Of a stretch of DNA of 64,000 bases, positions 47,100 through 57,558 are shown piece after piece. The stretch is taken from the NCBI GenBank assembly GCA_963669155.1, contig OZ022588.1, positions 14,267,835 through 14,331,834 on the forward strand, given 5' to 3'. A program made the translations under genes and the position numbers. The stretch comes from Arbacia lixula. Lineage: Eukaryota; Echinodermata; Echinoidea; Arbacioida; Arbaciidae. Every line of letters begins with the position of its first letter. Within the stretch, counting starts at the first letter, position 1. The notes beneath the pieces are model-generated. The model searched no databases. It was not told the DNA's origin and saw nothing but the letters and a program-made list of their open reading frames with translations.

Positions 47100-47400
47100 G
47101 CATCATTAACATTGTCATCATCATTGACAAATTATATGGACCTTCTTAACATGACATTTCTATTGACAGTTACAATACATAGATACATGAATACTTAACA
47201 CACGTGTCACGATAACATCTAAAAAAAAACTGTCAGACATTATTATGATGGTAATATGGAGTCGAAGAGTCGAATAAAGCACATGTGTTAGTCGAGTCTA
47301 ACTCGCATTTGGTTTCAAATCTGTGAAGAAAAAAAAAAGAAATGGCTACATATGTGAATTGTACATAGATTATTACGTTTTCATGAAAATTATTATATTA
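47100..47400 (-). repeat. inverted partner of the 30055-30265 repeat
   Basis: Reverse complement shares GCACATGTG, GACTCCATATTACCATCAT-like, GTATTCATGTATCTATGTA and ATAGAAATGTCATGTTAAG with the segment upstream of gene A. Similarity extends into a block around ACAATTCACATATG. On the minus strand beyond it I looked for a third paralogue exon and found none. Confidence 0.65.
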
Positions 47401-48865
47401 GATTCAAAAGTAGCTGATAGCAAGTATCACGATTTGATAAAATTTGATTTAAACAGAACGATGTTGTATCTCTTCAGGAAATTTGCTAGACGCTAATAAA
47501 ATAGTAAATATACTGTATGTGAAAGTGGTTCGGACGAAACAGGGGCTCCATCTATAAACAGACGCACTTGAGTGTTAAGACCACGATTTTTTTTTTTTAT
47601 CTTCATCTTGAAAAAAAAATGTTGAATTAATTTGCATTTCCTGACAGCACTATTTCTATCCACCGGTCCTTCTTTTGTGGTAAACCCGGTTTTCGTATTC
47701 CGCCCGTTTATATCATTGATAAATTTTAAGGTCTTACTTGTGTTACTAGTATGTTTATTTTCATTTGAAAATATGCTTTAATATGTACGTTTCGCAGTTT
47801 TCAAAGCTGTTGTTAATGTATTGCGATAAGTCCTATATCTTTGCAACACGTGCTCATCATACTTGGATTTAAGAACATTAAGTACAATTTATATTTCTTA
47901 TGTATATACGTACTTATTGTCAGATAGTTATCCATGGCTTTTTAGGAGTGCCCTTCGCTCTTTCCCTAGATCCTCATTTTGACATGCGCATGCTTGTTTC
48001 AAATATTAAACACATCAAAACATTTAGAATGGTTAGCAAGCTAGCTAAATCAACTGCGCAGTTTGAATGTGCCACGAGAGAAAAGATACAAATAAGAACA
48101 AAAAGACGAGAGGACGAAATAAATCTTGTTCGTTTTCTGATATCATCGTCTTTTGGGGGCACTAACTAAACTTCCGTAATGGATCTAATGTCCCGCAGAA
48201 CGAGAAATCGAAAGATCAAAATTTCAGGGAGATGACCAGTATTTTTTTTCTAATGAGTGAACGAGCTCCCTGCAATACCACACACGCTCGGTGGGTATTT
48301 CCCGCTCCTAGCTCTTTTACAAGACTTCTTTGGTCAAAAACATTGCACTAATTTCTTCTTTTTCACAACAACTCGAATACTTTATCATTATGCGTCCAAT
48401 ATCAAACAATCAATCTATGAAGAATATGATTCTATAAAGACTATTTGAGTTTAATTCTCATGATAAACAGATTGATAAGACCTGTTAAGCTAAGAATATA
48501 CAATATAAATAAGTTTTGAAATAAACTAGTAGTTGCTGATTTGAGACTAGTATCTGTATATGGTAGCGTGGGGACGCCGCGCTGCCCTGCATCCATGCGT
48601 GTTATATCATTGCACGATACGATCTGTACTTTCCTAGGCTAGGCCAAAGCAAGGGCAAGTGAGAACGATCTTTTGAACCAGTTTCAGGTAAAGATTTACT
48701 CGTTTTTAAAAGCCGGAACCTCGGATTTGGCATGATTTCTATTCCGATCCCTGGCCGTGCCTGTGGCTAGATCTAATTCTAAGACTAAGTACGTTCATGT
48801 ACGTAAGTCGTTTTTGCGTAACTGCAGGCAGACGAGTCGTCGAAGACGAAGTCAGTCTCCAGGCT
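47401..48865. other. no gene recognised
   Basis: AT-rich sequence with only short unsupported ORFs. Confidence 0.5.
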
Positions 48866-48871
48866 GCCAGG

Positions 48872-49741
48872 TACGGAAGCTTAAACGTGCAGCGCGAAGG
48901 CGAGTTGTTCAACTCGCCAAGGCGCCTTGTTTCGGCAAAAAAGGCGAGAAGGCGACTTGTACAAACTCGCCAAGGCGCCTTGTTTAAGACGAGAAGACGA
49001 GAAGGCGACTTGTACAAACTCGCCTAAGCGCCTTGTCTAAGACGAGAAGGCGAGAAGGCGACTTGTACAAACTCGCCAAGACGCCTTGTTTAAGACGAGA
49101 AGACGAGAAGGCGACTTGTACAAACTCGCCTAGGCGCTTTGTCTGATAAGAGAAGGCGAGAAGGTGACTTGTACAAACTCGCCTAGGCGCTTTGTCTTTG
49201 ATGAAAAGGCGTCTAGGCGACTTGTGCAAACTCGCCAAGGCGCCTTGTTTTAGACGAGAAGGTAATAAGGCGACTTGTACAAACTCGCCTATAGGCGCTT
49301 TGTCTTTGATGAGAAGGCGTCTAGGCGAGTTTGTACAAGTCACCTTCTCGCCTTCTCGCCTCAGACAAGGCGCCTTGGCAAGTTTGTATAAGTCGCCTTC
49401 TCGCTTTCTCGTCTTAGACAAGGCGCCTAGGCGAGTTTGTACAAGTCACCTTCTCGCCTTCTCGTATCAGACAAGGCGCCTAGGCGAGTTTGTATAAGTC
49501 ACCATCTTGTCTTCTCGTCTTAGACAAGGCGCCTTGGCGAGTTTGTACAAGTCACCATCTCGCCTTCTCGTCTTAGACAAGGCGCCTTGGCGAGTTTGTA
49601 TAAGTCACCTTCTCGCCATCTCGTCTTAAAAAGGGCGCCTTGGCGAGTTTGTACAAGTCGCCTTCTCGCCTTTTTTGCCGAAACAAGGCGACTTGGCGAG
49701 TTAAACAACTCGCCTTCGCGCTGCACGTTTAAGCTTCCGTA
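48872..49741. mobile_element. 870-bp GC-rich fold-back element with about 62-bp tandem units, GCCAGG duplication
   Basis: TACGGAAGCTTAAACGTGCA at the left faces TGCACGTTTAAGCTTCCGTA at the right, with GCCAGG at 48866-48871 and 49742-49747. Each arm (about 430 bp, centre near 49315) holds about six units of about 62 bp containing GGCGACTTGTACAAACTCGC and AAGGCGCCTTG. Both cores are themselves nearly palindromic. ORFs of 60-145 codons occur in several frames on both strands with motifs such as GDLYKLAKAPC; their repetition in all frames shows they are products of the repeat. Confidence 0.85.
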
Positions 49742-49816
49742 GCCAGGCCCGTTGGGGCGTTCATTCCCCAAGGCCAAAGTCGAGGAAAGCTAAATCGGCA
49801 GGTATCACCGTCTCAT

Positions 49817-50025
49817 TCTGGGTATTCTTTAATCGAATTGCATTTCTGGACAGTCTAGGCCAAGTTCAGACCGAAAATTAAGTCACTGTGGGTCGTTGGA
49901 TCCGCTGAGATTGCATCTATCTGGCTCCTCTAAACGCCCTGGCCCGGGTTTGTCATGTGTGTAAAAAAATGTCCCGGGTAAACGTTTCATAACCGGGCAT
50001 TTTTTAATTGAAATTTTTGGACATA
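49817..50025. repeat. inverted-repeat element (GGGTATTCTTTAATCGAATT) next to MITE copy d
   Basis: GGGTATTCTTTAATCGAATT..TTTCTGGACA at the left is mirrored by CCGGGCATTTTTTAATTGAA..TTTTTGGACA in inverse form at the right, around a centre containing GTTGGATCCGCTGAGATTGC. The same GGATCCGCTGAGATTGCATC block plus one end also sits inside copy d (about 50155-50270). Confidence 0.5.
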
Positions 50026-50393
50026 CACTCCAGCTCAAAGGAATTGGTAAGACATAGGGAAAGAGAAAGGGAAGGAGGCACAGTTTTAAACTACGGTACA
50101 TTTTGTCCAGTTCAGCATGAAACATGATGCTTTAGCCTAAAAAGAGGCATTTTTCATAGACCGAAAAATCAGTCTCTATAGGACGTTGGATCCGCTGAGA
50201 TTGCATCTGCTCCTCTGAATGTCCAAAAATGTCATTTTGATTAAAGAATGCCCCCGAATAAGACGGTTATTCCTGTCTACATTTTTCATGTTGAACTGGA
50301 CAAAAAATTCCGCAGTCATGGCAGTTTGAAATTGCGAGTCCTTCCCTTTCTTCCCTTTCCCTTCCCCTTTGCCAATTCCTTTGAGCTGTAGTG
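50026..50393. mobile_element. TA-flanked palindromic MITE, copy d, with internal foreign block
   Basis: CACTCCAGCTCAAAGGAATT ... GAGCTGTAGTG between TA at 50024-50025 and 50394-50395. The middle is enlarged by about 110 bp related to the neighbouring element at 49817-50025. It ends 60 bp before the acceptor of gene B's first coding exon. Confidence 0.8.
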
Positions 50394-50472
50394 TATGTAA
50401 TGTTTCGTTTTTGCATTCATGAAAATATTCATCGTTCTAGTTTTTCATTGCAGACGATAGACCCGAGCTACC

Positions 50473-53400
50473 ATGGACCTCTCTGACATCGACCTGCCTA
50501 TCCTCGTCAGTGGCAGCCTGATGGTTCTGGGCTTCCTGATTGGCTGTTCCCGGGGGCGTGACTTCTGGCTGTTTGTGGACTTCTTGGCTACGGGGGCTTT
50601 CGGGTTGGCCTGGTACTTCATTCCCCATATTCTCCTAGGTTTTCAGGTACGTGTACACTACATCTCAAAGGAATTGGCATAGGGAAAGGGAAGGAGGCGC
50701 AGTTTTAGACCGTGGTATTTTGTCCAGTTCAGCGTGAAACGCGATGCTTTAGCCTAAATTTATATTTCATGTTGAACTGGACAAAATATACCACAGTTTA
50801 AAACTGTGGCTCCTTCCCTTTCTTCCCTTTCCCTATGCCAATTCCTTTGAGCTGGAGTGTAGGTCTGTGGAGTTACAGAGATTGAACTGTATTTATCTGG
50901 CCAGTTTATTAGGCACCATTTTTAGGGTCAACCTGGATGCAAACATTTCAAGTTTTGTAAGATGTTGAAATATATGATTTTGAATTCCCAAGAATGTGAA
51001 TTTAATTGAATACAGTATAATGCCAGAGCTGAACTCAACCCCAAATATCTAAAAACAAAAATGGTAAGCCTGAGTCATATCAATTTTTTCAGGAACCGGT
51101 GTTCGAAGGCTTTGCGCCGATCGAACATCGATGCATCGACGGTACATTGACAAATTGTGCACAATGGAGAGGGGTCGTATATATATTTTGCTATACATGT
51201 CATCCAGCCACTGCCAAGAGCCAATTTATGAATGAAAATACAGTAAGCATGCGCAGTGCAAGCCTTCTGTAGCGTCTATTGCAACGTGCACAAAGTCAAT
51301 GGGCTTCCGGGTTTTGGACAATGTGACCGGATATCGTTATTGCTATCGATACTTCCGCATGCACATGGTCATGACGTGATCTACGCGATGCACCAATCAG
51401 GGGTCACCGAATCGCTTGTGCGGAGACGCTCTTTCACATCATGCTATCTGCGTTGTACACAGTCTTACGCACGATCGCCACGTGCAATGCAATGGAGTCT
51501 GACAAGATCAGTGTTTCCTTTAAAAAAAAAGTAAGCCTAACAATAATCCTTATCTCACACCTCATCCCTTTTGCCTCATCAGACAAACGTGACCCTGGAT
51601 GGCACCCATCTGACTTACACCCGTACATTTGGCGCTTGCATGATTGGAGATGCGGTGTCCCGCTACACCCTCCGATCCTCCAAGGACAAGACCGCTCAGG
51701 TCTTCCTACTCCTCTCCCGCATCATCGTAAGTAGAAATATCTACCTGATTCCCAAGCATAATCCATTCAAAACTGAAGTAAAATGTACACATCTATAGGG
51801 AAAGGGAAAGGGAAGGGCCTGCAGTTTTAAACCGCGGTATATTTTGTCCAGTTGAGCATGAAACACGATGCTTTTTAGGCTAAAGCATCTTGTTTCAAGC
51901 TGACCTGTACAAAATATACAATGGTTAGAAACTGCGACTCCTTCCCTTTCTTCCCTTTCCCTTTACCCGTTCCAATACATTTGAGCTGTAGTGTACCTGA
52001 TTCCCAAGCATAATCCATTCAAAACTTAAGTAAAATGTATGGTATCTTAATACTAAATTTTGGTTGAGTTGTAATAGACCAATGTAATAAGGGGCCCATT
52101 ATCATTGGCATGGACATCGCTGAAGCCTGCTGGAGACGGGGAAAAGGTCCACCCCAAAATCGAACATGTTTGAGTTTACGGTGACCGTCTGGAGACGTGG
52201 CTAGTCTCCAGAAGATATCGCAGGCATTCCATCTCCTTCAGGTCCCCAGTGAGTTATCTACTATACTCATTGCTAAGGAATCATCATTCTGCAGATATAT
52301 GCAGCCTGCACCCAGGACTTGCTGATATGTCAGTGTTTTACAGAATTGTAAAAATTTTAAAATTTTAAAATTGTATATATTTGGTCCATTTAAAGATACA
52401 TATATGGAAATTCATTTTGCTCACATGATAAAAATGATAAAAAATATCTCCCATTGAACATACAAACAAGCTCATTTTTACAGATTAATTGACAACATCA
52501 TACATACAATGTACTACTACAGTGAAATTAAACATAAACATTCCAAGTCAAACCAATGGGTTTATGTAAAATGACAAATAATGGCAGGTTTTACATAAAA
52601 CAAACTGGTGTTATATCATACATACTATCGTGCAATAATGTAATATTAATGTACAATTGAATTAAATAGTTATCGTACAGTGAAATATTGATTAGGTCCC
52701 TTTAAAATAGTGAAATGCATTGATATACCGTTACAAATATTCCAAGTGAACTCGGCATGACTAAGGAAGTAGTATTGTAATGTGATTATATCTACAAAAG
52801 GGATACAGCGTATTTCAATGTGGGGCATATAAATTGGACTGTTGTGGCCAACAACAAAATGTTTTTAGGTATGAATGTGTTGGTTCATAAAATCTAGAAT
52901 TACACTCTATTCAGTTTATGTTGGAGGAACATACAGCATGTCTTAAGGTAAATATCTCACTCTAATCGTTTGCTATTCTTCTTGTCATGCTCTCTTCCAG
53001 GGTTGCACCATTCTTCTGGTTGCCATGGTGTACTCCCAGTGGTTTGGAGGTGATGCCTGGAGCCAGAATGTAAGTTTGAGAAATACTTGTGTACAAGTAT
53101 GAGGTGGTCTGTCAATGCAAGTTCATGCAAAAACATAGCTGATAAATGCACGGTGACACCATCTATTTTTTCACTCAAATTTCATTATGATCCAATGATC
53201 CATTATAGAGAAAGATGTAGTAATAGATTTTCATTAAATTGCTCGTTATGACGTCACTGTCATGTGATGACCTTGAAAAGCTTATTTCAATAACAATTTA
53301 TTAATACTAAGAAGTGACAAAAGTTTCAATAAAAATGATCGAGGCAATTATGAGTTATGCAGAAAACAAAAAATGAGCTTGGAATAAAAATAAATAATGA

Positions 53401-56400
53401 AGAGAAAGAAAATTCTGACGAAATTAAGAGGTGATCTGTCGATTGCGACAGACCACCTAATTATGTGTGGGGTGGGAACATTCATGTCAAAATTAACTCA
53501 AAGAGCCTAATCATCTCAAAGTAAATAATTGTTGAAATTAAAAGAAATCTGGACTCGTAGATGACGGCAGAATAGTTGGGCTATGATTTTAGCCTGTAGA
53601 GATTACCACAACTACCCTTCACCTTTTTGAAACACTGCTGCACCCATGAAGAGATGTGTAAAGCATCCTATTCGATTGTTTTAATGTAAACAGCATATTT
53701 TCTTGTGCACAGTATGGGCAGTGTAGTTGACTTCGTCTAGTCCCGTTGCTTATCGGAAGGCGCTTCTCAATTTGGTGTTAAACCGGACAGGCAAGGCTGC
53801 ATTCAGTCTAGAGTCGTAAAAAAGGAATTGTTCTTACCGGTACTTTTTTTTTCCCTCGCCACAGCACATCTTCTTCGGCATGGTCGGCAACCTGCTGTGG
53901 ATGATGGGTAGTGTAGTCTACTACTACCAGGCCCGCTTCACGGGCGGCCATGTGCAGCTAGAGAGCCGACTTAACCTGCACCTGCGCCTGGACGCCTGTC
54001 TTATGCTGCTCATGGGATGCACCATCTATGCTTTCCCAGATTGTCCCCTCAAGGTTAAGGTGGGTGTTACATCAAGGTGCTGTGGTATATCAAGATTCCT
54101 GAAGTGTAACATCATATAATTATGAGCATATGTTGTGAAGACAAAGGAAACTGGTTCTGAATTGTGTGGGTAGAGCAAACGGCAATGATCACACCTGGGA
54201 CTTTCCTCAGGAGTGGCCAACACCTGCCCACGAGACAATGTTGGACCAGTCGAACTCTATCTTGAGGGGCGTTGTTTAGAACCAAAAACCTGAATAACAA
54301 TGCATATATACAGTATGGCAATACAACTTCAGTACTCATAGTGGTTGATAACTGTAACTGAAGGCTGTGTGGTGTGTATAGGGATCAGGGAACAAATTTT
54401 GCAGGTGTTCTTGTCAGGCCTGATGTCATAAAATTGCTGAACTCTGTTTTGTATTAATGATGGACTCTGTTGTTGTTTGTAGGGTCACATTCTTGCATTG
54501 GGGAACTAAAGCACCAAGAGTCCATGTGCATTTGTTTTCTCTGATAGGGATGTAACACTGCATCATTTTGTGTAGCTAGTGAAAGTTTTCTGAATGATTG
54601 CTGACTAAACAGCCATTCGCTCACTATTTGTGAGCCACCGATTATTTTTGTGTCAGAGATGAGCAAAAACAGTGAACGGTGAAATGAAGAACACCTATCT
54701 AATTGAAGCTTTTATAACAGTTACTCTCTATTTTACCTACTTCTTTTACTTGACTATAAGTGTTTGAATGTAAAGCAAAAACCGTCCATGTAGGTTTTCT
54801 GCTGTTATCAATCAAAACTGCATTGAAATTGAGGTGAAACGAAAGAGAAGTCTTCTTTTTCATAATGAATTACTGCATTTTAAATGTCAAACCCATGGTC
54901 ATAATCTCCGCAGTACACAAGACACATTGTTGTTGCAAGTCCCCCAAATAAAAACAAAAGTAACCCTAGGTGACCAATCATTCTTTTGTGCAGCTCCTAG
55001 ATTGTGGAATAAACTACCTGTAGACATCAGGAAATCTAAAAAATTAGACAGCTTTAAATCAAAGTTGAAAACCTATTTGTTCGAAACATAGACCTAATTT
55101 ACTTCTGACCATGATTTAAAATTATATAGCATTATGTAGTAGAAGTGCATATAGAAGCTCTTGCAGCGCAGTAGAATATATAAGTTTCTGCGCCCTATAA
55201 ATGATTTAATATTATCATTTATTATTCCTGAATGTGATTGTGCATCCTAGTTCTCTCCTTTCCAAGATTGTCGCTGCACAATTTCAAACTAAATACTGTA
55301 TGTAGGTCTTCTCTTTAAATCAATAAATACTGCATTGAAATTAAATTGCAACCCAAGAAAAAGTTATTTCTTAGAGAGAATGATTTGAATGCATACTGAT
55401 CAGACTATTGTCATGATGATGTCAACAACATCTTCATGGTGACCCCCTCCACATTTTCCCTCCTTCCTTCCTTCCCTACAGAAATGTGGTAAATTGCATT
55501 CGGGAATGATAATAACCTTTTTACATGAACTGCTCGATACGTATATGACACTGAAGTGTTGGTAGTGTCGTTTATTTCTCATCAATCAATCAATCAATCC
55601 TTCCCTGCAGACCACACTGGAGACCTTTGACCCCGTTCACCTGCACATGGTTCGCTCCGTCGGGGCGATGCTCATCGGCTCCTCCATCCAGAGCTTCCTG
55701 GCACCGGGCTTCCTCTTTGACTGGGACAAGCGTGCTGTCCTCCTCGGACGTCTTGTGGTGAGTGCAACTAGACAGTGCCTCGGCAAACCTTTTGTAAATT
55801 CTTAGAAGGGAACTACAGTCAAACCTGTCTTAGTTGCCACCTGTCTATAGCAGCCAACATGTCTATACAGGGTGTCTAAAAAAGAAACTATACACTTTTG
55901 AAATGGCTGCCGAATAAAAAATATTGATTCTGGGGAAAATGATGTACATGATTGGAAAGCTTATGGTCTCAACTTTCATCTGACACCAAAACTTTCAAAA
56001 ATAATTCTTGCTTGAATGAGCACTGCTCACTTTTGTAAAGGGTATGAAGAATTAAGCTGCGCAGGAATTAGCCTTTCAATTTTGTGAGAGGTTGAATATT
56101 CAATTGAATATTCAAATCAATATTCATTCAAATACATTTTGTTGAAAAAGAAAAGGAATGTCTCAGCTACTGGCTGCCTATTCTTTAGGTTATCCATTGA
56201 GGTAAAGAATAAATTGCCAGCATCTTTTTTCGACAACCCATAATTGAATGTTCAACCTCTCGCAAAATTGGAACTATATAACTGTATATATCTATGAATA
56301 TCCTAAACTGATTATGTTGCCAATTCCCGGAAACAACAAAGTCATCCTGTAGATTGCTATGAACAATTGAACAAATCTGCTTCTTGGGTTGTATATTCTG

Positions 56401-57488
56401 CAAGAATGCACTGGAGACGGTTGCCCTTATCATTGCTGTTGATGGACATAGAGCACAGGATTGACAGAGATTGACATTCCTATGTAGGCTTAGAGATGCC
56501 ACTGGCACACGGCAACTGGCAAAATCATACCCCATTGCTTACTGAGAGTAGAACATGTACTGATCCGCAATGTCAGATTCTGAAAGGTCACACCAACGGA
56601 TATTGAAAGAAACATGATATCATGCTGTTTTCATCGTAAAATAGAAGCCATCGTAATACTTTTACATGAGCCCAAACAAGCAAGATTTAAAATAAAATGT
56701 CCCATGAATATCAGACAACCTCAGCAATACATATCAGAGATCTATTCACAAATAAGTAGCTGTTATTCAACTTACATCTTTCTTGGTGACAGTGTCTGGA
56801 GACATCGTTATATTTATCGAGCAAACAATACACAGTTGTTAGTGCTCTGTGGCAATGCAGGTCAGGACAGGTCAGGGTATAAAATGATGCAAAAAAATGA
56901 ATGAAGTTAACCAAAATCTAGATCCTGGCTATGATGGCAGAACACTTCTAGCGTAATGGTGGCCCTTTATTGTTACCGCTACTACCTCGTACTTATCAAC
57001 CCCTTACCACATGCACAGTTTGTCACCAGTACTGTACATACACTACAGCTCAAAGGAATTGGCATAGGGAAAGGGAAAGGGAAGGAGCCGCAGTTTTAAA
57101 CCGAAGTATATTTTGTCCAGTTCAGCATGAAACATGATGCATTTTAGGCTAAAGCATCATATTTCATGCCGAACTGGACAAAATATACCGCAGTTTAAAA
57201 CTGCGGCTCCTTCCCTTTCCCTTTCCCTATGCCAATTCCTTTGAGCTGTAGTGTACATCCCACAAAGCAGCATTTTTACCTGGCACAAGAAGAGCAAACA
57301 GATATTTTGTTTATTTCTGCTTGCAGACGCTCCTTGCCACCGTGCCATGTGCACTCTATGCCTGCTGGAACTACAAAGAGTGGGGCAACAACCTGCACGT
57401 TTCCCTGCTCCTAGAGACTGGAGTGATTCTCAACGCCCTCCTGGGCTATTATGCACCCCACGAGACTGAGCGCTACAAGGGGAAATAG
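50473..57488 (+). CDS. gene B: multi-pass membrane protein with two homologous halves, paralogue of gene A
   Basis: Coding exons: 50473-50646, 51583-51726, 53001-53069, 53865-54059, 55611-55757, 57327-57488; 296 aa, six exons with the same borders and phase 0 as gene A. Acceptor AG at 50452-50453 precedes the ATG by 19 bases, and the leader GATAGACCCGAGC matches gene A, supporting the start. Helices lie at roughly residues 9-26, 33-57, 68-88, 95-122, 130-152, 168-189, 205-229, 235-257 and 265-286. Half 1 (about 36-153) and half 2 (about 172-288) align: LTYTRTFGACMIGDAVSR with LHMVRSVGAMLIGSSIQS, and RIIGCTILLVAMVYSQWFGG with RLVTLLATVPCALYACW..WGN. Function unknown; the helix pattern and SVVYYYQ suggest remote kinship to TP53I11, which I could not test. 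Expression next to gene A may be independent, since each has its own leader exon. Confidence 0.89.
50656..50859. mobile_element. TA-flanked palindromic MITE, copy e, 9 bp after the gene B exon 1 donor
   Basis: CACTACATCTCAAAGGAATT ... GAGCTGGAGTG between TA at 50654-50655 and 50860-50861. The exon ends at 50646, so only GTACGTG separates the splice junction from the TA. Confidence 0.85.
51788..51993. mobile_element. TA-flanked palindromic MITE, copy f, with 46-bp flanking duplication
   Basis: The right end GAGCTGTAGTG is intact; the left end lost about 20 bp (CAC then ATCTATAGGGAAAGGG). Instead of only TA, a 46-bp segment starting TACCTGATTCCCAAGC and ending AAAATGTA is present on both sides (51742-51787 and 51994-52039) with one mismatch. 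Begins 61 bp after the exon 2 donor of gene B. Confidence 0.85.
52040..52980. other. gene B intron 2 remainder, nothing recognised
   Basis: AT-rich DNA with TTTTAAAATTTTAAAA-type runs near 52350; no element boundaries or ORFs that I can support. Confidence 0.5.
54834..55225 (+). mobile_element. 5'-truncated non-LTR retrotransposon tail (ORF2 C-terminus plus 3' end)
   Basis: An open frame of 85 codons (54834-55091) has the layout typical of the end of reverse transcriptase proteins of CR1/L2/Rex1-like LINEs: a LRST motif, then the FFCAAPRLWNKLPVDIRKSK signature and a FKSKLKTYLF ending. After the stop, about 130 bp of short 3' tail (GCGCCCTATAAATG) ends in a TTTA/ATT-rich run. No endonuclease or polymerase domain remains, so it is a dead 5'-truncated copy in gene B intron 4. 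Confidence 0.75.
55579..55600. repeat. (ATCA)n tract in the 3' splice region of gene B exon 5
   Basis: CATCAATCAATCAATCAATC precedes CCTTCCCTGCAG directly, so the branch-point region of this intron is a microsatellite. Confidence 0.75.
55867..56290. repeat. possible DNA-element fragment with short inverted repeat (gene B intron 5)
   Basis: ACAGGGTGTCTAAAAAAGAA resembles a transposon end. Farther in, TTTTGTGAGAGGTTGAATAT (about 56090) faces ATTCAACCTCTCGCAAAATT (about 56245). No transposase frame recognised; tentative. Confidence 0.35.
57041..57253. mobile_element. TA-flanked palindromic MITE, copy g (cleanest copy)
   Basis: CACTACAGCTCAAAGGAATT ... GAGCTGTAGTG, 213 bp, TA at 57039-57040 and 57254-57255. 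AATTCCTTTGAGC at the right mirrors the left end, and the arms pair almost throughout with a loop at the TGCATTTTAGGCTAAAGCA region. Sits 73 bp upstream of the gene B exon 6 acceptor. Confidence 0.9.
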
Positions 57489-57558
57489 AGAGGCCGTGTT
57501 GCACAATGAGAGGGAATTAATCAAATAGCAGTATAATTAGAGAAAAATCAGAACATAC

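Noticed and set aside
46700-47400. Possible third, inverted paralogue, because the region upstream of gene A recurs here on the minus strand
   Set aside because: I looked on the minus strand for exon 1 sequence (GRDFWL, PHILLGFQ) at the expected distance and found no trace. Only the upstream repeat is shared.
48739-49777. ORFs of up to 145 codons on both strands with repeated GDLYKLAKAPC-like words, suggesting a repeat protein
   Set aside because: The same words occur in several frames and both strands because the DNA is a palindromic 62-bp tandem repeat. There is no consistent start, splice site or domain.
51256-51734. ORFs overlapping gene B exon 2 in other frames
   Set aside because: They are shadows of the real exon. 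The frame matching gene A exon 2, with correct splice borders, is the supported one.
56185-56535. 116-codon minus-strand ORF in gene B intron 5 as a transposase fragment
   Set aside because: I could not see a DDE/D or helix-turn-helix motif. The flanking inverted repeat is short, so the call was left as a tentative repeat only.
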